Positions 1 through 6,199 of a stretch of DNA of 12,853 nucleotides are shown here, one piece after another. The stretch is from Treponema sp. (GTDB lineage Bacteria > Spirochaetota > Spirochaetia > Treponematales > Breznakiellaceae): the NCBI GenBank assembly GCA_009785545.1, contig WQWD01000037.1:1-12853 (forward strand), written 5' to 3'. The translations under genes were made by a program, and so were the position numbers. The stretch's first letter is position 1. Each line of letters opens with the position of its first letter. The notes beneath the pieces are model-generated. The model was not told the origin of the DNA, ran no database searches, and saw nothing but the letters and a program-made list of their open reading frames with translations.

Positions 1-12
1 AAAAAAAATTTA

Positions 13-31
13 CCCCCCCCCCCCCCCCCCC
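13..31. repeat. 19-base homopolymeric C tract
   Basis: Nineteen consecutive C residues, preceded by an A/T-rich run and lying about 315 bases upstream of the lipoprotein start. Long poly-C/poly-G tracts can change length by slipped-strand mispairing and in Treponema pallidum some affect expression of surface-protein genes. Here the tract is outside any intact reading frame, so only an effect on transcription could be imagined. Its position at the window edge also leaves open a sequencing or assembly artefact. Confidence 0.9.
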
Positions 32-72
32 ATACTGTTAATAACCAACAAATAGTAAAAAACAACAAAAGT

Positions 73-216
73 TTAACTTTTTCTCATCGATTGAGTCATT
101 TTGATATATTTCTCAATGATTTTGTGATACTTTTCAAGAATTTCTTGAATCGTTTCATTGCAGAAAACCCGGCGGTGGTGGTGTATGAGGTTTGTAAAAA
201 ATTTCTGTATGGAAGT
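73..216 (-). pseudogene. Possible C-terminal remnant of a lost gene
   Basis: This frame on the minus strand is open for 47 codons between two TAA stops. Its translation is protein-like: a basic start containing HHHRRVF, then a charged amphipathic stretch (ETIQEILEKYHKIIEKYI) ending in MRKS. There is no ATG before codon 40 and no ribosome-binding site, so it cannot be an intact gene. It may be the tail of a decayed gene, or chance. I do not recognise the family. Confidence 0.22.
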
Positions 217-345
217 TTAAATATGTAGTTATGCGACATAAAATCTGAAATTTATTGGAATGGTAAAAAATCATACAATAATGGCAGGGTTTTATGAATT
301 ACAACGCATAACCAAAACTTTGTAGCCAAAGTAAAGGAGAAAACA

Positions 346-717
346 ATGGCAAAGAAGATTCTCAGGGTTGGAATACTAGTAATGGTTCTGGTATTCGGAA
401 TGGTTGTTATTGGGTGTGGCTGGGATGTTGCAGTTACAATTAGTGGAACCCCCATAGTAGGGCAAACTCTTTTTGCAGGATCGCAAGGAACTGCATTCGA
501 TGGAGATTTTTTATGGGAACATTCACGTGATGGAATTAATTGGACTCGTGTGCCTGGTGTAATACTTAACTGGGGGCAAATAGATCAAACAAATAGGTGG
601 CGTTTTATACTTGGACCTGGTATGCAGGGCTTTTATATACGAGTATCTCGCGATGGGAGTCGTGGGAGAATATTCAGTGAGACAGTCGGTCCAGTTGCAC
701 CAGCAGGTTCTCCTTAG
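346..717 (+). CDS. Small lipoprotein with one Ig-like domain
   Basis: This is a 123-residue predicted lipoprotein. Residues 1-23 form a lipoprotein signal peptide: a basic start (MAKK, R7), a hydrophobic core and a lipobox V-I-G-C with the acylated cysteine at position 24. The mature part has the pattern of bacterial Ig-like beta-sandwich modules: a VTISGTPIVGQTL opening, a central W-x-x-S-x-DG-x-x-W core near residues 56-67, and a closing strand with GFYIRVSRDG and the SETVGPV tail. Such modules usually occur in tandem in treponeme surface proteins, while here only one is present. The start is supported by AAAGGAG seven bases upstream of the ATG. It stands alone: the nearest gene on the same strand begins 346 bases further on, past a hairpin. 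A surface or periplasmic location follows from the signal; the function is unknown. Confidence 0.8.
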   Translation: MAKKILRVGILVMVLVFGMVVIGCGWDVAVTISGTPIVGQTLFAGSQGTAFDGDFLWEHSRDGINWTRVPGVILNWGQIDQTNRWRFILGPGMQGFYIRVSRDGSRGRIFSETVGPVAPAGSP

Positions 718-747
718 TTGCTGGGTGTTAATTATCCAGCGTTTAGA

Positions 748-790
748 GGTCACGCCCAGTGTCAGTCACCATAAATTAATGTCTGACCCA
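748..790. repeat. REP-like degenerate repeat (possible)
   Basis: The stretch contains GTCAGTCACC followed ten bases later by GTCTGACCCA. These short motifs resemble the degenerate repeats found near REP-associated tyrosine transposases in many genomes. Only one copy is present here and no transposase is in the window, so the call rests on motif resemblance alone. Confidence 0.22.
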
Positions 791-793
791 TAG

Positions 794-832
794 GGTGCTG
801 TCCGAAAAGTTGGTTACTTTTCGGACAGCGCC
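794..832. terminator. Strong 17-bp hairpin, terminator or repeat element
   Basis: Left arm 794-810 (GGTGCTGTCCGAAAAGT) pairs with right arm 816-832 over 17 bp with a single T-G wobble, closed by the 5-base loop TGGTT. It lies 76 bases after the lipoprotein stop and could end that transcript. There is no clean T run after the stem (ATTTACTATATATTTT), so it is not a textbook intrinsic terminator. Its length and near-symmetry also fit a small palindromic mobile repeat or the joined ends of an insertion element. Confidence 0.5.
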
Positions 833-1063
833 ATTTACTATATATTTTACAGTAGTTAAAATGTCTTCTTCAGCTAAATCGGTTATATTTGGAAAATAAT
901 TCATTGGTTGATTTTTTCTCTTATTGATTTTATTGCCGTTTTCATAGGTTTAACTTTTTCATATGCAAGGTGACTCCGCTGAAACGGTACGCCGCAGACT
1001 CAGAACGAGAATATCAACACGAATAACGATAACAAACGCACCGATTTTACCGATAATTAAGTA

Positions 1064-2662
1064 ATGAACTCTCTTTTGGTTTTATATAGCCCTCCTTTGT
1101 CGAAATACGCCTTCCAGCCGATTTTTGACGGGAAAAATGCGGTCGCTTTGGCGGTGGAGCGTGGGCGAAAGTTTCCCGGTGTGGGAAAAATTGTGCTGCT
1201 TGCAAGCGAGCTTGGCGATGGGAACAGCGATTTTTCGTTTTTAAGCGGCGAAGAAGTTACCATTGAGCAAAGACAAAATTGGACAAAAAAAAGCCTTTTG
1301 GAAAGAATTTCGGAATTACAAACAGGTTTTGACCTAACCTATTTTGCTTTTGCCGATTGCCCGTTTTTAGACCCTGTTTTAGCCGGCTCACTTGCTCGGA
1401 GACACTTGGATTACAAAGCGGATTATGCGTACGCAGATGGTTGGCCGTTTGGGGTTGCGCCGGAGATATTGGCTCCGGGAACTGCCGGAATTTGCGCAAA
1501 AATACTCGACAAAGACGCCCCTGTCGAAAACAATGTTTTGTTTTCCGTAATAGAAAAAGATATAAACTCGTTTGACATTGAAGTCGAAATATCAAAAATT
1601 GATTTGTCATCGCACCGACTGAACCTTCGTGCGGACTCAAAACGTAACTTTATGTTGCTTAACAATTTTTTTGCGGCTAACGATAAGAAAATACCATGTG
1701 CCGCCGACATTGAAACCATTATAGAAGAAAAGCCGGAAATTTTAAGAACTTTGCCAAACTATTTCTCTGTTCAGGTTTACGGCGGCTGTCCTGCCCTTTG
1801 TAAAATTTGCCCATACCCTCTTTTTACAGACGCAAAAAACAGAAACGATTTTATGAATGTTGAAAAATTTAAACTGCTGCTGGATAACATAATTGATTTT
1901 ACAGGTGATGCTGTTATCAACCTGTCTCTTTGGGGCGAATTGAGTTTTCACCCGGAGAAATTGCAGTTAATCAAATCTGTTATAGAAAAAAATGAACTAA
2001 CATTGATTGTCGAAACTTCCGGGCTTGGCTGGAAAAACGAAGAACTTGAAGAAATCGCAAGTTTCTGCAAAGAAACACTTATTAAAACAAAAACACGCAT
2101 AAACTCTCTGCCGCCTGTTTCTTGGATTGTTTCACTTGATACGGCAGACGCCCAAAAATATTCAGAGCTTCGTGGGGCGGGGTTTGCCGATGCCGAATCA
2201 TGTGCGAAAAAACTTTTGGCATTATTCCCGAATGATTGTTATGTGCAATCCGTGCGTGTCAAAGGCTCGGAAGATGATACAGAAAGATTTTATCGTTTCT
2301 GGAAAGAAGCCGCCCCTAACGGAGAAAAAAACATCATTATTCAAAAATATGATGATTTCTGCGGGCAGATGGAAAAAAAACAAGCTTCGGATATTTCTCC
2401 CATTATACGCCAATGCTGTTGGCACATAATGAGGGATATGCCGATTTTGATTGACGGCAGCGTTCTCTTGTGCAGGGAATACCTTGCTTCCCTGAAAGGA
2501 GAAAAAGATTTGGTATTAGGAAATGTTTTTAATGATTCTTTGGAAACTATTTGGCAAAATGGGAATCGTTTTTACATAGAACAATGCAAAAAAAATTATG
2601 ATGAAACCTTGTTTCATGGGTTATGTGTGGATTGCGATGAATACTATACCTACAATTTTTAA
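1064..2662 (+). CDS. Spiro-SPASM radical SAM protein with N-terminal nucleotidyltransferase-like domain
   Basis: A 532-residue three-part protein. Residues 1-200 resemble an SpsF/GlmU-type nucleotidyltransferase: opening VLYSPPLSKYAF...FDGKNAV, ADCPFLDP at 97-104, KADYAYADGWPFG at 118-130. A radical SAM domain follows, with the 4Fe-4S cluster motif CPALCKIC (C242, C246, C249) and a TIM-barrel-like stretch to about 430. The C-terminus is a SPASM-type auxiliary cluster region: C451/C452, C470, C508, C521 and C524, with the usual GNVFNDSLETIW linker. This matches the spirochaete-restricted spiro-SPASM family; its substrate is not known. An in-frame TAA two codons before the ATG fixes the start as no further upstream. 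No clear ribosome-binding site precedes it. It is the first gene of a tight operon with three glycan genes, which suggests a role in sugar or glycoprotein modification. Cytoplasmic: no signal peptide or membrane segment. Confidence 0.85.
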   Translation: MNSLLVLYSPPLSKYAFQPIFDGKNAVALAVERGRKFPGVGKIVLLASELGDGNSDFSFLSGEEVTIEQRQNWTKKSLLERISELQTGFDLTYFAFADCPFLDPVLAGSLARRHLDYKADYAYADGWPFGVAPEILAPGTAGICAKILDKDAPVENNVLFSVIEKDINSFDIEVEISKIDLSSHRLNLRADSKRNFMLLNNFFAANDKKIPCAADIETIIEEKPEILRTLPNYFSVQVYGGCPALCKICPYPLFTDAKNRNDFMNVEKFKLLLDNIIDFTGDAVINLSLWGELSFHPEKLQLIKSVIEKNELTLIVETSGLGWKNEELEEIASFCKETLIKTKTRINSLPPVSWIVSLDTADAQKYSELRGAGFADAESCAKKLLALFPNDCYVQSVRVKGSEDDTERFYRFWKEAAPNGEKNIIIQKYDDFCGQMEKKQASDISPIIRQCCWHIMRDMPILIDGSVLLCREYLASLKGEKDLVLGNVFNDSLETIWQNGNRFYIEQCKKNYDETLFHGLCVDCDEYYTYNF

Positions 2663-3680
2663 CGAAAACATTTTTCCGTATACTTCTGTAGGCGGCAAAG
2701 AACGTCTGGCGTTCTCAGGGATTTCTGCGGTTGTTCTTAACCGCCCTCCGCTTGCACGAAAATCATTTTTTCAGGAAATTGAAAAAGTCGGGTTTGACAA
2801 TGTAATTTCGATAGAATCAAATTCGCCTCGCTATAACATCGAAGAGTTGTCAAGCCGCTTTCCATTTGTACGGTTTATTTTACCCGGAAAAACTTTAAAC
2901 TTGGGTGAACAAATTAACCTTGCCGCACTTGAAGTACAATCCGAACTTTTTTTTGTCCTTCGCAGTGATATGAAAATTATCGCCGGAGGAACTGCCAGAC
3001 GAATGGCAGAGAGGTTAATCGTTAATTTAGAGGAATTAAAAAATAAAGAAGAATCTGTTAAACCTGTTTTGAAATCCAAAAGGCTTTGTACTGTTCCCGT
3101 ATTAATGAATTCGAATTACGAAGTTTTTCCGTCTATAGTAGTTCCGCTGACTCAACGCAGAAAAATTCACCCTGCTTTTTTGCCTTCTCATCTTGAAGGT
3201 GAATTAAGTCTCTATCCTTTTGACGGAGCCGGTATATACGAAAAAGAACGTTTTATAAAAATAGGCGGATATGATATTTCGCTTAACAATACACATTGGC
3301 AGTTAATGGACTTTGGTTTTAGAGCATACCTCTGGGGAGAGGAGATTGCGTTAAGTCTTCAAACCAAACTTTCATACGATGGAGAATTACCTGTAGAAAC
3401 CATCACAATAGACGAAGACTACAGAAAATTTTACTTAAAAAATCTGGCTCCTATTTTTAACGCTAATAAAGTCTGTTCGGATAAAGACTCACCTGACGAT
3501 AAATCCCATGGTTACGCATATTTGCCATTATACAGATTTTTGTCTTTTTTACACAATTCGGGAGAAGGCGCTTTTTCCGCATGGAAAGAATTTAATGCTA
3601 ACAAAAAATGGATTGATGAAAACAAATTTAATTTTAAGTGTGACGCACGCGATGTTGTTAAAAAATGGGAAAAACAATGA
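2637..3680 (+). CDS. GT2-type glycosyltransferase
   Basis: A 347-residue cytosolic glycosyltransferase-like protein. After about 25 residues the fold begins with SGISAVVLNRPP. LNLGEQINLAALEVQSELFF (87-106) leads to the candidate nucleotide-sugar/metal motif R-S-D-M-K at 109-113. The acceptor side shows IGGYD (209-213) followed by MDFGFRAYLWGEE (224-236), the arrangement seen near the end of GT2 catalytic domains. I chose the ATG at 2637, which overlaps the spiro-SPASM gene by 26 bases; an earlier in-frame ATG at 2598 would add 13 residues that merely read through the upstream gene. Neither start has a strong ribosome-binding site, so translational coupling is likely. Context implies transfer of a sugar made by the neighbouring enzymes; donor and acceptor cannot be read from sequence. 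It may be divergent, since the D-x-D is incomplete. Confidence 0.68.
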   Translation: MNTIPTIFNENIFPYTSVGGKERLAFSGISAVVLNRPPLARKSFFQEIEKVGFDNVISIESNSPRYNIEELSSRFPFVRFILPGKTLNLGEQINLAALEVQSELFFVLRSDMKIIAGGTARRMAERLIVNLEELKNKEESVKPVLKSKRLCTVPVLMNSNYEVFPSIVVPLTQRRKIHPAFLPSHLEGELSLYPFDGAGIYEKERFIKIGGYDISLNNTHWQLMDFGFRAYLWGEEIALSLQTKLSYDGELPVETITIDEDYRKFYLKNLAPIFNANKVCSDKDSPDDKSHGYAYLPLYRFLSFLHNSGEGAFSAWKEFNANKKWIDENKFNFKCDARDVVKKWEKQ

Positions 3681-3684
3681 GGAA
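3679..3684 (+). promoter_or_regulatory. Ribosome-binding site that supports a TTG start
   Basis: The bases GAGGAA begin inside the TGA stop of the glycosyltransferase gene and lie 5 bases before TTG at 3690. No ATG is available near the conserved beginning of the cytidylyltransferase (TGIVLQARIDSSRLP), so this site decides the TTG start. Confidence 0.6.
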
Positions 3685-3689
3685 TTAAA

Positions 3690-4367
3690 TTGACAGGAAT
3701 TGTTTTACAAGCACGCATTGATTCGTCTCGATTGCCAAAAAAGGCGCTTCTGCCGCTTGATGGAGAGCCGATGATTTTTCGTGTAATGCAGGCGTTGAAC
3801 CATTTGCCGGCTGATATTCGGATTCTTGCCTGTTCTGAAGATTCGGCTTCCTCCTTTAAACCACTTGCAAAAAACGCAGGATTTTGCCTGTTTGCAGGCC
3901 CCAAAGATGATGTTCTTGAACGTTTTTGTCAAGTAATTCGCAAATTTTCGCTTAGCCGTGTTGTAAGGGCAACGGGGGACAATCCCTTTGTTTTTGTTGA
4001 TACGGCAATCTCGATTAATGCAGAAGCAGCTTCGCTTGAGGCGGATTATGCAGCTTATAGCGCTCTTCCATACGGTGCGGGCGTTGAATCGATTTGTGCT
4101 GAGGCGCTTCTTCGGGCGGCGGAACAAACTGCGGCTCCCTTTGATCGTGAGCACGTCTGTCCCTGTTTGTATAATAACCCTGATAAATTTCGTGTTCACC
4201 GTCCGCTTGCGCCGTTGAATTGGCAGAGGCCTGATATGCGCCTAACGGTTGATACACAGGAAGATTATGAGCGGGCAGCAAAATTGTATGGGGCTCTTAA
4301 AAATGAAAATGTTTGTTTTAACGGGAATACAATTATAAAGAAATATCTGTTAATTACCGGAGAATAA
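3690..4367 (+). CDS. SpsF-type cytidylyltransferase
   Basis: A 225-residue nucleotidyltransferase of the SpsF (CMP-sugar/KDO synthetase-like) family, about the usual length. Visible family motifs are IVLQARIDSSRLPKKALLPL at 4-23 (the nucleotide-binding R-x-x-S-x-R-L-P-x-K signature), RATGDNPFV at 93-101 (metal-binding GDNP), EADYAAYSALPYG at 117-129, FDREHVCPCLY at 151-161, and RLTVDTQEDYE at 184-194. These enzymes transfer a nucleotide from CTP (or another NTP) to a sugar phosphate or acidic sugar in the cytoplasm. In spore-coat and flagellar glycan clusters they accompany PseG/SpsG-type proteins, as here. It starts at TTG nine bases after the upstream stop and ends three bases before the next ATG, so it is inside the operon. 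The sugar substrate is not identifiable. Confidence 0.82.
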   Translation: MTGIVLQARIDSSRLPKKALLPLDGEPMIFRVMQALNHLPADIRILACSEDSASSFKPLAKNAGFCLFAGPKDDVLERFCQVIRKFSLSRVVRATGDNPFVFVDTAISINAEAASLEADYAAYSALPYGAGVESICAEALLRAAEQTAAPFDREHVCPCLYNNPDKFRVHRPLAPLNWQRPDMRLTVDTQEDYERAAKLYGALKNENVCFNGNTIIKKYLLITGE

Positions 4368-4370
4368 GGC

Positions 4371-6170
4371 ATGAGCATTGTCATAATCGTACCCGCAACA
4401 GAAAAAGGACGAGGCGGCGGGCATTTGAGCAGGTGTATTTCTCTTACTCGTGATTTACGAAATATGAACAAAGAGGCGTTTTTGTTTATGCCTCATCAGG
4501 AAAGAGATTTAACAGCTCTATATTTATCTTTAGATTTTAATCCCAAATGGTGTATAACAAACGCAGAATTAAAAATCAGAAAAGAACAATTAGGCAAGAC
4601 TGTTGGATTTATTATATTAGATCGGTTTCAAACTCCATTGGAAGAACTTTTACGCTGGAAAAAAATTGCTCCCGTCATCGGAATTGACGAAGGAGGTTTA
4701 CATCGCGGCAGTTTTGATTTTCTAATTGATATATTGATTCCCGAAAAAATCGGAAAGCCTAAAGCAAATATCATTTCTCCTGCCCTTCTAAGATGTTCTA
4801 TTAAAAATAATTTGCATAATTCATCTAATTCGATGTTAAAAGTATTGATTACATTTGGACAGGAAGACTCTGCCGGGCTTGGCATAAAAACAGCAAAACA
4901 ACTTTCTGCTTTAAATAAACAAAACACTATGGAAATTACTTTAATTAGAGGTGCGTTGCAGGGCAATAATTCGGAGAAGCCCTCGGAAAATGTTCATATC
5001 ACAGCTCTTATTCCAAAATTGGCAGAACGTCTTGGCGAATGGGATGTTGTGATTACCCACTACGGGATCACAGCTTATGAAGCGGTTTTTGCCGAAACGC
5101 CTGTTTTGCTGGTTCATCCTACAAAATACCATAAAAAACTTGGTCGTGCCGCCGGGTTTAAAACATTTTCGGTTAGGTCGATCTTAAATAAAAAACTGCT
5201 GCCAGCAAACAAATTATTGCAAAACAATAATTTACAATTAAGCAGTGTTAACACAACCCTTGCCGATTTGTGTGCGGGTTTTTCGCCTCAAGTAAGGCGT
5301 ACCTGCCCTGTTTGCGGCGCAGAAAACTCACGCAATATAGTGCGTTTTACTGATCGCAATTACCGTCGTTGTTCAAAATGCGGTGTTATTTACATGGACA
5401 GGTTGACCAAAATGCCAATCGAATACGAAAAAGATTATTTCTTTGAATCATACAAAAACCAATACGGAAAAACATACCTTGAAGATTTCGAAACAATCAA
5501 ACAAGCGGGAAAGCGTCGGATCAAAATAATCAAATCTCTGCGGCGTGTTCCTTCGTGTTCTTCGGACGAAAAAAATGAATTAAACCTTTTAGATATAGGC
5601 TGCGCTTACGGTCCATTTTTGGAGGCAGCCAAAGAAGCGGGTTTTTCCCCAGTCGGCATTGACCCCTGCGAAGATGCCGTGCAATATGTGCGGGAAAAAC
5701 TGGGAATCCCCGCTATACATGGTTTTTTCCCTGATTCCCATTCTCCGCTTCCTGCCGCCTGCGATGTAATCACTCTTTGGTTAGTTATCGAACATTTCAC
5801 AGACTGCGCAAAAGTGACAACGGAAATACGCAAAAAGTTAAAACCAAATGGAATACTTGCATTTTCTACTCCGTCTTTTTCTGGTATCAGCGGACGAACA
5901 AACCTAAAACGTTTTTTGTCGGCAAGCCCGGCAGATCACTTTGTAATTTGGTCTCCAAAAGTGTGCAAAAAAGCGCTTATGTTTGCCGGTTTTAAAGTTA
6001 GAAAAATCGTTATAACAGGTCATCACTCTGAGCGTTTTCCGCTGTTGGGCAAATTTGCTAAAACTAAAAAAAGCCCTCTTTATTGGATTTTGTTAGGTGT
6101 TAGTAAACTTTTTGGGTTAGGAGATACTCTTGAAGTTTATGCTCAAAAGTTAAGCGATAACCCGAATTAA
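4371..6170 (+). CDS. PseG/SpsG-like, zinc ribbon and SAM methyltransferase fusion
   Basis: A 599-residue fusion. Residues 1-300 resemble PseG/SpsG, a GT-B-fold family that includes the UDP-sugar hydrolase of pseudaminic acid synthesis: the glycine loop GRGGGHLSRC at 13-22 with the family histidine H18, GIDEGG at 104-109, and a C-terminal half with ITHYGITAYEAVFAETPVLL (228-247), the usual nucleotide-sugar-binding end. Next comes a zinc-ribbon-like module with two CxxC pairs (C312/C315, C334/C337), then a class I methyltransferase: motif I LLDIGCAYGPF at 406-416, acidic D431, and WLVIEHF at 470-476. The zinc ribbon plus methyltransferase pattern is common among sugar methyltransferases. The ATG lies three bases after the previous stop, with GGAG eight bases upstream. 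It is the last gene of the operon. The exact reaction of either half is inferred; the first half could also be a glycosyltransferase. Confidence 0.78.
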   Translation: MSIVIIVPATEKGRGGGHLSRCISLTRDLRNMNKEAFLFMPHQERDLTALYLSLDFNPKWCITNAELKIRKEQLGKTVGFIILDRFQTPLEELLRWKKIAPVIGIDEGGLHRGSFDFLIDILIPEKIGKPKANIISPALLRCSIKNNLHNSSNSMLKVLITFGQEDSAGLGIKTAKQLSALNKQNTMEITLIRGALQGNNSEKPSENVHITALIPKLAERLGEWDVVITHYGITAYEAVFAETPVLLVHPTKYHKKLGRAAGFKTFSVRSILNKKLLPANKLLQNNNLQLSSVNTTLADLCAGFSPQVRRTCPVCGAENSRNIVRFTDRNYRRCSKCGVIYMDRLTKMPIEYEKDYFFESYKNQYGKTYLEDFETIKQAGKRRIKIIKSLRRVPSCSSDEKNELNLLDIGCAYGPFLEAAKEAGFSPVGIDPCEDAVQYVREKLGIPAIHGFFPDSHSPLPAACDVITLWLVIEHFTDCAKVTTEIRKKLKPNGILAFSTPSFSGISGRTNLKRFLSASPADHFVIWSPKVCKKALMFAGFKVRKIVITGHHSERFPLLGKFAKTKKSPLYWILLGVSKLFGLGDTLEVYAQKLSDNPN

Positions 6171-6184
6171 GCCCATTCAACGTT

Positions 6185-6199
6185 GCGAGGTTGTTGATA
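6185..6199 (+). repeat. 15-base fragment shared with the palindromic repeat at 9685-9815
   Basis: GCGAGGTTGTTGATA occurs here between the two convergent genes and again, inverted, at 9685-9699 at the edge of the palindromic element. It may be a vestige of another copy of that element. Just before it, CAACGTTG (6178-6185) is a small perfect palindrome. The 29-base convergent gap holds no obvious intrinsic terminator. Confidence 0.5.

Larger units (their letters stand above)
1..345. other. Gene-poor leader region upstream of the lipoprotein gene
   Basis: No intact gene is seen here. The stretch holds a poly-C run, a short open frame on the minus strand that may be a gene remnant, and a 17-base near-perfect palindrome at 133-149 (TTCAAGAA, one base, TTCTTGAA). 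A weak promoter-like pair for the lipoprotein gene is TTGGAA near 255 with AATAAT 16 bases later. The match is poor enough that I do not list it as a promoter. The 3' end carries the clear ribosome-binding site of the lipoprotein gene, AAAGGAG at 333-339. Confidence 0.5.
718..1063. other. Intergenic region between the lipoprotein gene and the glycan operon
   Basis: No convincing gene is present. It holds a REP-like stretch directly after the lipoprotein stop and a long hairpin (both listed separately), then about 230 A/T-rich bases leading to the spiro-SPASM gene. The 13-mer GTTTAACTTTTTC at 948-960 repeats one at 71-83. A 42-codon minus-strand frame (776-904) runs through the hairpin and is considered non-coding. 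I see no promoter with both hexamers well matched, although the operon promoter must lie here or upstream. Confidence 0.5.

Noticed and set aside
776..904. 42-codon minus-strand frame starting MNYFPNITDLAEED
   Set aside because: The first half looks protein-like, but the second half is only the 794-832 hairpin and the REP-like stretch read as codons. No ribosome-binding site is present. At best it is a decayed fragment.
1057..1263. Antisense frames over the spiro-SPASM and other large genes
   Set aside because: They have no ribosome-binding sites or recognisable motifs and mirror conserved genes on the other strand.
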